Assembly: GCA_001516025.1 (NCBI GenBank)
Contig: LOEU01000014.1
Span: 1-64,000 of the forward strand
Direction: 5' to 3'
DNA from: a bacterium BRH_c32
Lineage (GTDB): Bacteria > Bacteroidota > Ignavibacteria > Ignavibacteriales > Melioribacteraceae
Length of the DNA stretch: 64,000 nucleotides
Shown here piece after piece: positions 26,448 through 35,593 of this stretch. The notes under the pieces were generated by a model that had not been told where the DNA came from, ran no database searches, and saw only the letters and a list, made by a program, of their open reading frames with translations. The translations under genes and the position numbers were made by a program. How positions within the stretch are numbered: position 1 is the stretch's first letter; the number at the start of each line of letters is the position of its first letter.

Positions 26448-26884
26448 TAAGCAATAACCTTTATTTGACTTGGAATAATATTTATTAATTCGTTCTCTTT
26501 CATTCTCATTTCTTTTTTTTCATTATTGGTTTTATCATTGAATCCGATACAATGCAAAATTCCGTGTATCACTAATCTAATTAATTCAGATTTTAATTCA
26601 ATTTTAAATCTTTTGCTATTGTTTTTCGCCTCTTCAGGTGAAATATAAAACTCTGCTTCTAATTTACCATTTTCATTACCATAGTTAAAGGTAATAATAT
26701 CTGTATAATAGTCGTGCTTTAAATGCGTTTTGTTTATAGCCAAAATCGATTCTTGCGAAACAAAACTACATGCAAAGTGATATTTCTTAATACTTAATTC
26801 TTTTGTAATTATACGAATAATTTCTGTAATATTCTCTTTATTGATCAAGAAATCCGTTTCATTGAAAACATCTATCTTATTCAT
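26447..26884 (-). CDS. ybeY: Endoribonuclease YbeY (16S rRNA maturation)
   Basis: 145 residues. YbeY trims 16S rRNA 3' ends and helps late-stage 70S quality control. The metal motif reads 'HGILHCIGFND': the first two His are in place but the third ligand is Asp at the position that is His in E. coli (H-x3-H-x5-H). Bacteroidota proteins commonly have this form, so I do not treat it as a defect. 'DYYTDIITF' is the other conserved element. The start overlaps the gamma-carbonic-anhydrase stop by 8 bases. Confidence 0.92.
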   Translation of the reverse strand: MNKIDVFNETDFLINKENITEIIRIITKELSIKKYHFACSFVSQESILAINKTHLKHDYYTDIITFNYGNENGKLEAEFYISPEEAKNNSKRFKIELKSELIRLVIHGILHCIGFNDKTNNEKKEMRMKENELINIIPSQIKVIA

Positions 26885-27428
26885 TCTTGAATGATTCTAT
26901 TGTTTCTAAAGAATATTTGTAATATCGCATGGCAGAATCTGCAATATCTTGAATTTCCTCTTCTGTTAGGTCTCTTACAACTTTAGCCGGAATTCCGGCT
27001 ACAAGTTTACCCGATGGCACTTCAAAATTTGGCTTAACCACTGATCCGGCCGCTACTAAAGAATTTTTCCTTACAATTGCATTATCTAAAATGACAGCAC
27101 CCATTCCAATTAAACAATTATCTTCAACGGTGCATCCATGTAATGTAACACTATGCCCAACGGTAACATTATCGCCAATATTTAATGGGTAGATACCGTT
27201 AGTTACGTGGCACATGCTTAAGTCTTGGATATTACTAAATTTCCCGATTTTTATATAATTAACATCTCCCCTTAAAACGGAATTATACCAAACACTTGAA
27301 TTTTCTCCAATCTCCACATCACCTATTACTTTACAACCTGAAGCTAGAAAAACCGATTCATTTATTTTTGGTTTCATCCCTTTATAAGGAAGAATTTTTA
27401 TCTCTTTATTTAATTCATCTAATAACAT
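26877..27428 (-). CDS. Gamma-carbonic anhydrase-like hexapeptide-repeat protein
   Basis: A 183-residue left-handed beta-helix protein. Three zinc-ligand histidines are visible: H74 ('SMCHVTN'), H92 and H97 ('GHSVTLHGC'). 'RGDVNYIKIG' and 'GMGAVI' are typical of the YrdA/PaaY branch. Carbonic anhydrase activity is possible, but many members are inactive or act in CoA-linked pathways. It lies between lysS (one base away) and ybeY (8-base overlap), so it is part of a lysS-to-xer transcript. Confidence 0.9.
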   Translation of the reverse strand: MLLDELNKEIKILPYKGMKPKINESVFLASGCKVIGDVEIGENSSVWYNSVLRGDVNYIKIGKFSNIQDLSMCHVTNGIYPLNIGDNVTVGHSVTLHGCTVEDNCLIGMGAVILDNAIVRKNSLVAAGSVVKPNFEVPSGKLVAGIPAKVVRDLTEEEIQDIADSAMRYYKYSLETIESFKNE

Positions 27429-27429
27429 T

Positions 27430-28944
27430 TTATTTAACTTCCGGTTTCATTTGTGGAAAAAGTATTACATCTCTTATTGAAGGTTGATTTGTAAATAACA
27501 TAACTAAACGATCAATCCCAACTCCTAGACCTGCTGTCGGGGGCAATCCATATTCTAATGCTCTAACAAAATCTTCATCAATTTGATGTGCTTCGTCATC
27601 TCCTTCATCTCTCATTTTAGATTGGTCTTCAAATCTATTCTTTTGATCAATCGGATCATTTAATTCAGAGAAGGCATTACAGATTTCTCTCCCGAGAACA
27701 AATCCCTCAAATCGTTCAACTAATCCTTCGCGCTCTCTATGCTTTTTTGCTAATGGAGATAATTCAACAGGATAATCAATTACGAAAGTAGGTTGAATAA
27801 TTTTGGGCTGTACGGTGATTTCAAAAATCATATCGATTAATTTGCCTTTAGATTCTCCCCCTGCAATAGAAACATGATTCTTTTTCAGATATTTTATTAA
27901 AACATCTTTATCCTCTTTAAGAACATCAATTCCAGATTCTTTGAGGATTTCATCTGTCATAGAAATTCTATTCCATGGAGGAGTGAAATTAATCTCTTTT
28001 CCATCAATTGTAAATGTACTTGCCTTGAATACTTTATTTGCAATCGAATAAAACATATCTTCGACGAATTTCATCATCCAATTATAATCTTTATAAGCTA
28101 CGTATAGTTCCAGCATGGTAAATTCAGGATTATGGCTTCTATCCATCCCTTCATTTCTAAAATCTTTCGATATCTCATAAACACCTTCAAAACCACCGAC
28201 TATCAATCTTTTAAGATAAAGTTCATCCGCAATCCTTAAATAAAGTTCTATATCCAATGCATTATGATGAGTTACAAAAGGACGAGCTGCAGCTCCGCCA
28301 TATAATGGTTGTAATATTGGTGTTTCAACTTCCACTATTCCGTTACTATCTAAATAACTTCTTATTTCAGTAATTATTCTGCTCCTCTTTACAAATACTT
28401 CTTTCACTTCAGGATTTACAATTAAATCCACATAACGCTGTCTATATCGTAACTCTTTATCAGCAAATTGATCGAATATTGTTTTGTTACCATTCTCATC
28501 TACTATCTCTTTCGCTATTGGAATTGGTCTAATCGATTTTGAGAGAAGTTTAAGCTTCTTAACGTGAACTGACGTCTCTCCGGTTTTTGTTTTGAAAACA
28601 AATCCATCAACACCTATAATATCACCAATATCGAGAAGTTTGAAAACATCATACTCTTCTCCAATCTCATCTTTTTTCAAATAAATCTGAATTCTACCTT
28701 TAGAATCTTGAAGATTTGCAAACGATGCTTTCCCCATTCTTCTAATAGTCATTATTCTCCCTGCTACACTTACGTCTTTTCCTTCTAATGCTTCAAAATT
28801 CTTTTTAACTGATTCAGAATTATTATTTATATCGAACTCGTATGCGAAAGGTTCCACATTCATCTTTTTTAGTTCTGAAAGTTCTTCCATTCTTCTTTCG
28901 ATAAGCACATTATAATCAGTTATATTGCTGTTGTTTTCCACCAC
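27430..28944 (-). CDS. lysS: Lysyl-tRNA synthetase, class II
   Basis: 504 residues. The OB-fold anticodon-binding domain occupies about 60-155 ('[16 protein letters not shown]'), and the catalytic core has motif 1 ('[12 protein letters not shown]'), motif 2 ('[17 protein letters not shown]') and motif 3 ('[12 protein letters not shown]'). The start is a GTG (28944), directly followed by a second GTG codon that could equally serve. The product charges tRNA-Lys. The gap to the next gene is one base; upstream it is 9 bases from the PBP4 gene. Confidence 0.98.
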   Translation of the reverse strand: MVENNSNITDYNVLIERRMEELSELKKMNVEPFAYEFDINNNSESVKKNFEALEGKDVSVAGRIMTIRRMGKASFANLQDSKGRIQIYLKKDEIGEEYDVFKLLDIGDIIGVDGFVFKTKTGETSVHVKKLKLLSKSIRPIPIAKEIVDENGNKTIFDQFADKELRYRQRYVDLIVNPEVKEVFVKRSRIITEIRSYLDSNGIVEVETPILQPLYGGAAARPFVTHHNALDIELYLRIADELYLKRLIVGGFEGVYEISKDFRNEGMDRSHNPEFTMLELYVAYKDYNWMMKFVEDMFYSIANKVFKASTFTIDGKEINFTPPWNRISMTDEILKESGIDVLKEDKDVLIKYLKKNHVSIAGGESKGKLIDMIFEITVQPKIIQPTFVIDYPVELSPLAKKHREREGLVERFEGFVLGREICNAFSELNDPIDQKNRFEDQSKMRDEGDDEAHQIDEDFVRALEYGLPPTAGLGVGIDRLVMLFTNQPSIRDVILFPQMKPEVK

Positions 28945-28953
28945 TCTCTCCGT

Positions 28954-30456
28954 TTAATTTCTTTTGTAATTTACCATCTTGATACAGGCATTATCCTGTA
29001 TATAATTTGCTAAACTTGTTGGCACTAAATAATTATTAAGCAAAATACTAAACGCTAATAGCTCACCCATTTCTGTCCGAATATATCCCGATAATGAAGA
29101 GGCATGAGTATTATAACCCGACTTTGCAAAAACTTTTCCTTCTGCAATAGTATTTGACATCCTATCTGCCAAAGTTCCATCTATACCTGAAATAGGTAAT
29201 GATGCCTTAAAATCTTTAAAATTTCCGTAATTATACATGTAACTTAGTAACGCCACAATTTGTTTCGGAGAAACTAAATTAAAAAGAGAAATACCGGAAC
29301 CATCTACCATTACTAAATCATCGGGACTAATATTCGCTTCGTCTAATAATTCTCGTAATGCTTTAATTCCATTTTCTGCTGAACCTAAATTGTAAATTTC
29401 TAATCCAATAGTTCTTAATAATTGCTCAGCAAAAAAATTATTGCTATTCTTATTTATCTCATTAATAATACTTGTCAAATTGATGCTTGTATGCTTATAT
29501 AAAGGGAATAAATTCTCTTCCTGAATTCTTTTGGAATAATTATTTATAGAAATAGCTCCACCTGAAATTCTGATCCCTTTATTTTCAAAAACTTCTTTTA
29601 AAACAGTCATAGTAAATGTTGTTGGATCGTCAATCGAAACATAATCGATATATATGTTTGAGTTCTCTTTAATTCTTCCCGAAATAGAAATTACATTTGA
29701 ATTGTAATCTCTTGTGATTTTAATATCGGTATATGTTTCTTTATCCACAGTTACAACTTTAGGATTTATAATCACATAAGAAGTATTTGGAGAAATAGTA
29801 ATATCCGCCGGGAAATTTCTTTTTGTTGGGGTTACTTTTATTTCAACTATATTTTCATTAAAGCTTATCGCTCCGGCAGGAGCAGAAAACCATTGTGAAT
29901 TAAGTTCGTTATTCCACCCTTTTCCATATCGATTATTATCGAACTGCCTGTCATCACCAATTATATTACCTTCAATTGCCCAAACACCTTTTGCGATTAA
30001 TGTATCCGCCCATAATTCAAAAAGTTTCTTAGCATCTCCGCCGCAGAATTTATTCGTAAAAGTAGGATCACCGCTCCCCTTCAGAATTAAATCACCGAGC
30101 AAAACACCTTTTTCAATCCTCCCGTTCGCAAGTAGAATCGTTTCGTACTTAAAATCTTTTCCGAGTATATCAAATGCAGCTGCGGTCGTGAATAATTTTA
30201 TATTTGAAGCGGGATGAAGTAATTTTTCTGAATTGCGTCTATATATAGTTTCGCCTGTTTTAAGTGACTTAACCATTACTCCCCAGAAAGAATTATTAAA
30301 GCTTGGATCAGAAAATATTTTGTCTAATTCCTTTCTTAATTCATCACGATTGTATCTCACTTCCACTTTCTGCGCTTCTTTTAAAGAATCAACCTGCGCA
30401 AAGATTCCGGTAACCGAGAAAAATAGTATTAAACTAATTAGTTTTTTTAGATACAT
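28954..30456 (-). CDS. dacB: D-alanyl-D-alanine carboxypeptidase/endopeptidase, PBP4 (DacB) family
   Basis: 500 residues, periplasmic, with a signal peptide at 1-20 ('LILFFSVTGIFAQ'). The serine peptidase motifs of family S13 are present: S84-x-x-K87 ('PASNIKLF'), S-N-N in 'KNSNNFFAEQ' and K-S-G in 'FAKSGYNTHA'. The large inserted domain between the first two motifs is also typical. It trims or cleaves peptidoglycan cross-bridges. The start lies inside the rluB 3' end (23-base overlap). Confidence 0.95.
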   Translation of the reverse strand: MYLKKLISLILFFSVTGIFAQVDSLKEAQKVEVRYNRDELRKELDKIFSDPSFNNSFWGVMVKSLKTGETIYRRNSEKLLHPASNIKLFTTAAAFDILGKDFKYETILLANGRIEKGVLLGDLILKGSGDPTFTNKFCGGDAKKLFELWADTLIAKGVWAIEGNIIGDDRQFDNNRYGKGWNNELNSQWFSAPAGAISFNENIVEIKVTPTKRNFPADITISPNTSYVIINPKVVTVDKETYTDIKITRDYNSNVISISGRIKENSNIYIDYVSIDDPTTFTMTVLKEVFENKGIRISGGAISINNYSKRIQEENLFPLYKHTSINLTSIINEINKNSNNFFAEQLLRTIGLEIYNLGSAENGIKALRELLDEANISPDDLVMVDGSGISLFNLVSPKQIVALLSYMYNYGNFKDFKASLPISGIDGTLADRMSNTIAEGKVFAKSGYNTHASSLSGYIRTEMGELLAFSILLNNYLVPTSLANYIQDNACIKMVNYKRN

Positions 30457-31135
30457 TTTCTATTTCGCTTTTAGTTAGATGGCGATACTCTCCGGGATTC
30501 ATTCCTTCAAGAGTTATCTCACCGAATTTACTTCTTTCTAATTTCTTTACGTCATATCCAAGAGCTAAAAACATATTTTTTACAAAATGATATCGACCTT
30601 CGAGTGAGCCTACTATTATCTCCGTAGAGCGCCTAATTTTTACAAAGACGAATTTACTTTTTCTCTTTTCAACATAAACACCCTTCGTGAGTTTAATTCG
30701 ATCTTCTTCAGTTAATGGTTTATCAAGTTTTGCTACATATTCCCTAACAATTCCATTACTTGGATGTGTCATCTTATTTGTAAACTCACCATCATTTGTA
30801 AGAATTAAAACTCCCGTAGTATCATAATCGAGTCTTCCCACAGGGAATACTCGATTTTTAGTTTTAACGAGGTCTAAAACTGTTTTTCTCCCCTTATCAT
30901 CTTTAGTAGAAGAGATATATCCTTTTGGTTTGTAAAGAAGAATATACTCTTTTTGTTTCTTCTTAATAATCTCGCCATCGAGACGAACTTCATCTTTCTC
31001 TTCATCTATAACAGTTGCTAAATCGACAATGGTTTTTTTATTGATTTCCACGCGAGCTTCTAAAATAAATTCCTCTACGTTTCTTCTTGAACCGAAACCG
31101 CATTCAGATAAATATTTATTCAGTCTTGTTTTCAT
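30434..31135 (-). CDS. rluB: Ribosomal large/small subunit pseudouridine synthase, RluB/RsuA family
   Basis: 233 residues: an N-terminal S4 RNA-binding domain (1-60, 'RLNKYLSECGFGSRR') and the RsuA-type catalytic domain, with the catalytic aspartate D103 in 'GRLDYDTTG' and 'LLYKPKGYI' before it. It modifies rRNA, probably 23S. It forms a block with scpB and scpA, the same linkage (scpA-scpB-rluB) seen across Firmicutes and many other bacteria. It overlaps scpB by 20 bases. Confidence 0.95.
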   Translation of the reverse strand: MKTRLNKYLSECGFGSRRNVEEFILEARVEINKKTIVDLATVIDEEKDEVRLDGEIIKKKQKEYILLYKPKGYISSTKDDKGRKTVLDLVKTKNRVFPVGRLDYDTTGVLILTNDGEFTNKMTHPSNGIVREYVAKLDKPLTEEDRIKLTKGVYVEKRKSKFVFVKIRRSTEIIVGSLEGRYHFVKNMFLALGYDVKKLERSKFGEITLEGMNPGEYRHLTKSEIENVSKKTN

Positions 31136-31781
31136 TCTCTGCTTCCACCTTATTTTCTTTTTCCATATCCTCTTCGAGATCGTTCATCATAATTTTTCTT
31201 CTCTGTTCAAGGAAATCTTCATCTTTCATAATTTCTTCAATTTCTCTCGGTTTTGGTAAATCTGAAATTGTATTTAATCCAAAATATTTGAGGAAATCAT
31301 CTGTTGTAACATATAGAAGCGGCCTTCCAATAGTTTCAGCCCTTCCTTTTATTGTAATCAAATTCTTTTCTAATAGATTATTCAAAATATAATCTGAATT
31401 AACACCACGAATAGTTTCAAGTTCCGGTTTTGTCATCGGCTGCTTATATGCTATGATTGCCAATGTTTCTAATGCTGCCGAACTAAGTCTTCTTTTGCTT
31501 TTCTCTGTTGATAAATATCCTACATATTTAGCATGATTTGTCTTTGTGCCAAATATAAATCCATCGGCAATTTTTAAAATATGAAATGAAGCATCATTTG
31601 AGGAATATTTAGTATTAAGTTCATTAACAGTTTCATCTATATCTTTCTTGTTAATATCAACATCTGAACCATCGATCTCTTTAATCGCATTAACAATTTC
31701 TAAGGCTTTAATCGGTTCATCGGAAGCAAAGATTAAAGATTCTATTACTGATTTATATATGCTATCCATTATCAATTCCAT
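31116..31781 (-). CDS. scpB: Segregation and condensation protein B
   Basis: The winged-helix kite subunit of the SMC-ScpAB condensin complex, 221 residues. The pattern 'ESLIFASDEPIK' at the start, 'LSSAALETLAIIAYKQP' and 'GRPLLYVTTDDFLKYFG' are diagnostic. The C-terminal ~40 residues are a highly charged tail. It overlaps scpA by 20 bases and rluB by 20 bases, so all three are translated together. Confidence 0.96.
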   Translation of the reverse strand: MELIMDSIYKSVIESLIFASDEPIKALEIVNAIKEIDGSDVDINKKDIDETVNELNTKYSSNDASFHILKIADGFIFGTKTNHAKYVGYLSTEKSKRRLSSAALETLAIIAYKQPMTKPELETIRGVNSDYILNNLLEKNLITIKGRAETIGRPLLYVTTDDFLKYFGLNTISDLPKPREIEEIMKDEDFLEQRRKIMMNDLEEDMEKENKVEAENENKTE

Positions 31782-32481
31782 AGACTAAAAAGTCATTAAA
31801 ATTATCAGATTCTTTTAAGCCGATTGTTCCCATTTTCACCATCTCCAACAGAGCAATAAATGTTACAATAATTCGAATTTTTTCCTTAATCACTCCAATT
31901 AATTCGACAAAATTCATCTCTTTTTTTATTTCAAGTTTAGCAGATATATATTTCATCTGCTCATCAATAGTGATATTTGGTTTTTCAATCCTGTGAATTG
32001 CCTGCTTTGGCATCTCAAGCATGGCTTTCTTGAATGCCTTAATTAAGTCATATATCGTAACATTTTTTAATAGCACTTCGTAATTATCAAAAGATTGCCT
32101 TTCGTCAAATTCGTAATTGCTCCTAAAATTTACTTTTCTTTGATTAGTTTCTAAGAAAGACATCTCTTCAGAAACTTCTTTATATCTTTTATATTCGATT
32201 AAAGCTTTTACGAGATCAGCTCTTGGATCAATTTCTTCTCCTTTAGAATCAATCTCCTTTGGCAGTAACATTTTTACTTTTATTTGCATTAATGTAGCCG
32301 CCATTAAAATAAAATCTCCCGCTACTTCTAAATCCAATTGTTCAATTAAATGGAAATATTGCATAAACTCTTTTGTAATATGAGAGATCGGAATATCATA
32401 AATATCCAATTCATCTCTCTTTATAAAAAAGAGTAACAAATCTAAAGGTCCTTCAAAATGCTGAAGCTTTATTTTGTACAT
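31762..32481 (-). CDS. scpA: Segregation and condensation protein A
   Basis: The kleisin subunit of bacterial condensin, 239 residues, bridging the SMC heads. 'FEGPLDLLLFFIKRDELDIYD' (core pattern FEGPLDLLL) opens the protein, 'AGDFILMAATLMQIK' follows, and the C-terminal winged helix includes 'VTFIALLEMVK'. It lies 4 bases after the trpS stop and overlaps scpB. It works with ParB, which in other bacteria loads SMC at parS; both are encoded in this window. Confidence 0.96.
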   Translation of the reverse strand: MYKIKLQHFEGPLDLLLFFIKRDELDIYDIPISHITKEFMQYFHLIEQLDLEVAGDFILMAATLMQIKVKMLLPKEIDSKGEEIDPRADLVKALIEYKRYKEVSEEMSFLETNQRKVNFRSNYEFDERQSFDNYEVLLKNVTIYDLIKAFKKAMLEMPKQAIHRIEKPNITIDEQMKYISAKLEIKKEMNFVELIGVIKEKIRIIVTFIALLEMVKMGTIGLKESDNFNDFLVYGIDNG

Positions 32482-32485
32482 TAAT

Positions 32486-33463
32486 TTAACCTAATTTCAT
32501 ATTGGTTCTTACTTCTGCCATGGTGTTTTGAGCTGTTAGATGAGCTATTTTTTCACCATTAACTAATATATCCTTCACTATGTCTAAATTCGATTCATAA
32601 TATTTTCTTTTTTCAATTATTGGAGCAAGAAATTCATTTATTTTCGACGAACATTTGGCTTTACATTCCACACATCCAAGAGCTCCACTTCTGCAATTTA
32701 CAGCAATTTCATCTATTTCAGTTGGATTAAATCTCTTATGATATGTAAAAACCAAACATATTTCAGGTCTTCCGGGATCATTCCTTCTTACTTTCAATAT
32801 ATCTGTAACTGCTTTTTTCATCTTAGCATTTACTATATCAGGTTCATCGGAAAGCAAAATTGTGTTATTAAGAGATTTACTCATTTTCGCTTGACCGTCT
32901 AATCCCGGTAAACGAGCAAAATTTGTCAACAACGGTTCCGGTTCAGGAAATACCTCACCATATTGTGAATTGAATTTGCGAGCAATTTCTCTTGTAATTT
33001 CGACATGAGGAACTTGATCATCTCCCACAGGCACAGCTTCACCTTTGTATAGCATAATATCGGCAGATTGCAATACCGGGTAACCAAGATGACCGTAAAT
33101 TAAATTCTCAATATTTAAGTCTCTCACTTGTTCCTTTAATGTCGGATTTCTTTCTAACCTTGCTTTCGTAATTAACATGGATAAAATTAAAAACAATTCA
33201 GTATGCTCTTTGATTTGAGATTGTCTGAAGATTGGCGCTTTTTCAGCGTCTAGTCCGGCTGCAAGCCAATCAATTACCATTTCAATAGAATTGTTATAAA
33301 TCTCCGATGTTTCTAAACTCGTTGTCAATACATGATAATCGGCAATTAAATGATAGTTTGAGTATTCATCTTGTAGTTTTATCCAATTTTCAAGGGCACC
33401 TACATAATGTCCAATGTGAAGCTTGCCCGTCGGGCGCATACCGCTTAATATTCTTTTTTTCAT
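32486..33463 (-). CDS. trpS: Tryptophanyl-tRNA synthetase
   Basis: A class I synthetase of 325 residues from the ATG at 33463; a TTG four codons upstream (33475) is a weaker alternative. The HIGH motif is 'HIGHYVG' and the KMSKS motif is in 'QAKMSKSLN'. 'GDDQVPHVE' and the tryptophan-site region are typical. An insertion near 'CVECKAKC' contains four cysteines in two pairs, a plausible metal site found in several TrpRS. It heads the trpS-scpA-scpB-rluB-dacB block. Confidence 0.97.
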   Translation of the reverse strand: MKKRILSGMRPTGKLHIGHYVGALENWIKLQDEYSNYHLIADYHVLTTSLETSEIYNNSIEMVIDWLAAGLDAEKAPIFRQSQIKEHTELFLILSMLITKARLERNPTLKEQVRDLNIENLIYGHLGYPVLQSADIMLYKGEAVPVGDDQVPHVEITREIARKFNSQYGEVFPEPEPLLTNFARLPGLDGQAKMSKSLNNTILLSDEPDIVNAKMKKAVTDILKVRRNDPGRPEICLVFTYHKRFNPTEIDEIAVNCRSGALGCVECKAKCSSKINEFLAPIIEKRKYYESNLDIVKDILVNGEKIAHLTAQNTMAEVRTNMKLG

Positions 33464-33505
33464 ATTCCCGATCAATTAATTTTTAGTGTGCAAAGATAAA
33501 GATTT

Positions 33506-33988
33506 TTAATGAAAAAGATATGGTTTCCATGAATCATCCATACGTCCTGCATTGTTTTTTATGAATAATATGTGATTTGGTGTATATGGATTAATTCTTA
33601 ATTTTAATTTTGCTTCTTCTAATGATCTATCCCCTTTTTTGTTATTACATGGAAGACATGCGCTAACTAAATTCTCCCAACTATCACTCCCACCTTTAGA
33701 TTTTGGAACTATATGATCTATAGTTAATGGTAAATCGGATCTTCCACAATAACCGCATTTGTGACCATCTCTTCTTAATATATTCTTTCTAGTTAAGATA
33801 ATTTTTTTATAAGGCAAATTAACGTATCCTTTCAATCTTATGACCGAAGGAAAAGGATATTCCTTTTTAGTCGAGCGAATCGCTTTTCTTTCATTAGAAG
33901 AAACAATATCGACTTTTCCCAAAAAAAATAGAATTAATGCTTTTTTAACATTACATAAAGTTAGAGGTTCGTAACTTTGATTTAGCAA
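33506..33988 (-). CDS. HNH endonuclease domain protein
   Basis: About 160 residues from the first canonical start (TTG at 33988). The HNH domain is at about 68-125: 'RDGHKCGYCGRSDLPLTIDH' pattern with C-x2-C, then 'GGSDSWENLVSACLPCNNKKGD' pattern with the second C-x2-C. It is a single-copy HNH protein widely found in Bacteroidota, Chlorobi and Actinobacteria as a chromosomal gene of unknown role. The reading frame continues upstream with family-like 'ILNAKVLLLNQSYEPL', so the true start is probably further 5' and non-canonical (see findings). Not a homing endonuclease: no intron or intein around it. Confidence 0.88.
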   Translation of the reverse strand: MLNQSYEPLTLCNVKKALILFFLGKVDIVSSNERKAIRSTKKEYPFPSVIRLKGYVNLPYKKIILTRKNILRRDGHKCGYCGRSDLPLTIDHIVPKSKGGSDSWENLVSACLPCNNKKGDRSLEEAKLKLRINPYTPNHILFIKNNAGRMDDSWKPYLFH

Positions 33989-34034
33989 AAGTACTTTTGC
34001 ATTAAGTATCCCGGCTGAGTTTTTGTGTTCGAAT

Positions 34035-35135
34035 TCAATCCTCCTTTTGGATTATTGCACCGCATAAGACATATCCCCTTTCATCATAAATAACTAAAGA
34101 TTGTCCTGGTGTTATAGCATTTTTTTTCTCTACAAATTGTATCTTTATAAAATCATTTCCTTCATCTATTACAATTGCTTCTGTCGGTTTATCAGAATAT
34201 CTTATCTTGGCAAAAACTGTAGCTCCATTTCCAATATTATCAACACTAATGTAATTCAAATCATTTGCAATTACCGACGAACCCAATATTTCTTCTTTAT
34301 CGCCTAATTCTATCGTGTTATTCAATACATCGATATTTTTTACATAGACTGGTTTTCCAAAAGCGAGATTTAATCCTCTTCTTTGACCGATTGTATAAAA
34401 AGGAATCCCTTTATGCCTTCCAACTTTTTCACCATGATAGATAAAATCACCTTCTTCGATTCCACTAACAATTTCGGGAGCTCTCTCTCTTAAAAATCGC
34501 TCATAATTATTATCGGCTACAAAACAGATCTCTTGGCTGTCAGGTTTCTTTGCAGTCTTTAAATTGAATTTCTCGGCTAAAGCCCTTACCTCTTCTTTAG
34601 TATATTCTGATAATGGGAATAGCGTGCGGCTTAGTGATTCTTGTGAAATTCCCCAAAGTGCATAAGTCTGATCCTTCTTATCATCTTTTGAATTTTTAAG
34701 ACAGTATCGATTATTCGCTTCATTAAATTCGATTGATGCGTAATGACCCGTAGCTACATAAAATGCATCTAAAGAATCTGCCTTTTTTAATAATTCGTCC
34801 CATTTAATTTTTCTATTACAAATTACACATGGATTAGGGGTTCTTCCATGTACATATTCATCCACGAAATTATCTATAACTGCATCTTCAAAAGCTTTTG
34901 TAAAATCGACAGTATAATGTGGGATATCAAATTTTGATGCAACATTTTTAGCATCGAAAATGGCATCGAGTGAACAGCAACCCGATTCATGCTTGGGTGC
35001 ACCTCCGACTTCCATGAATCCCCAAGTCTTCATAGTAATGCCAATTACATCATAACCCTCATTTTTAAGCAATGCCGCAGCCACAGAGGAATCCACTCCG
35101 CCGCTCATTGCCATTATTACTCTATTTTTGTTCAA
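34035..35135 (-). CDS. mnmA: tRNA-specific 2-thiouridylase MnmA
   Basis: Thiolates U34 of tRNA-Lys, Glu and Gln. 366 residues. The PP-loop 'SGGVDSSVAA' is at about 10-19; the catalytic cysteines are in 'PNPCVICNR' and 'SQEICFVADNN', giving an active disulfide pair; 'GQRRGL' and 'YTIGQ' are also typical. The start is TTG at 35135; the alternative is ATG seven codons in, but it would begin only two residues before the PP-loop, and homologues usually have the extra residues. A palindrome-bearing 76-base gap lies upstream. Confidence 0.96.
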   Translation of the reverse strand: MNKNRVIMAMSGGVDSSVAAALLKNEGYDVIGITMKTWGFMEVGGAPKHESGCCSLDAIFDAKNVASKFDIPHYTVDFTKAFEDAVIDNFVDEYVHGRTPNPCVICNRKIKWDELLKKADSLDAFYVATGHYASIEFNEANNRYCLKNSKDDKKDQTYALWGISQESLSRTLFPLSEYTKEEVRALAEKFNLKTAKKPDSQEICFVADNNYERFLRERAPEIVSGIEEGDFIYHGEKVGRHKGIPFYTIGQRRGLNLAFGKPVYVKNIDVLNNTIELGDKEEILGSSVIANDLNYISVDNIGNGATVFAKIRYSDKPTEAIVIDEGNDFIKIQFVEKKNAITPGQSLVIYDERGYVLCGAIIQKED

Positions 35136-35158
35136 ACTTCACCTAACTAAGATATTGA

Positions 35159-35201
35159 ATCTATTTAAACAACTAAAATAAGAAAATGTTTTTAAATAGA
35201 T
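35159..35201. repeat. Perfect 11-bp inverted repeat between acpS and mnmA
   Basis: ATCTATTTAAA (35159-35169) and TTTAAATAGAT (35191-35201) are exact reverse complements around a 21-base loop. It lies just upstream of mnmA and downstream of acpS on the minus strand. No T-run follows on the minus strand, so it is not a standard terminator; a regulatory palindrome or a weak RNA hairpin are alternatives. Confidence 0.5.
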
Positions 35202-35211
35202 GCTTTAAGTT

Positions 35212-35592
35212 TTATTTATTGTTATTAAAAACGGCGAAGCAAACTACGTAGTTTTCGGAATGGCTTATTGATACATGGAGTGTTTTGTTTTGTTCGATGA
35301 AATTTTCGAACCTTCCTAGTAACTTAACTATAGGCATACCATTTGGCATATTTGTAACTTCGATCTCCTGCCAGGAAATATTATCAGAACCAAGACTTGG
35401 AGAGAGTGCTTTGAAAATAGCTTCTTTTGCTGCAAAGCGAGCAGCAAGATGCTGATATTTATTTTTTTTACTCAATGAATATTTAAGTTCATTATCAGTA
35501 TAGATTTTATTTAAAAATGAATCACCAAATTTTTCTACACTTCTTTGGATACGATCAATTTCAATTATGTCAACCCCGATTCCATTAATCAT
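35212..35592 (-). CDS. acpS: Holo-[acyl-carrier-protein] synthase
   Basis: Transfers 4'-phosphopantetheine from CoA to acyl carrier protein. 126 residues, trimeric AcpS type. The Mg2+ ligand D8 is in 'GIGVDIIEIDRI' and the second ligand Glu is in 'RFAAKEAIFKAL'. It ends 'SISHSENYVVCFAVF'. It lies one base after the ggt stop, so it is part of the ggt-acpS-mnmA transcript or has its own weak start. Confidence 0.96.
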   Translation of the reverse strand: MINGIGVDIIEIDRIQRSVEKFGDSFLNKIYTDNELKYSLSKKNKYQHLAARFAAKEAIFKALSPSLGSDNISWQEIEVTNMPNGMPIVKLLGRFENFIEQNKTLHVSISHSENYVVCFAVFNNNK

Positions 35593-35593
35593 A

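Noticed and set aside
33506-33988. HNH gene as a homing endonuclease or mobile element
   Set aside because: No intron, intein, terminal repeats or disrupted host gene; the protein is of the chromosomal single-copy HNH type.
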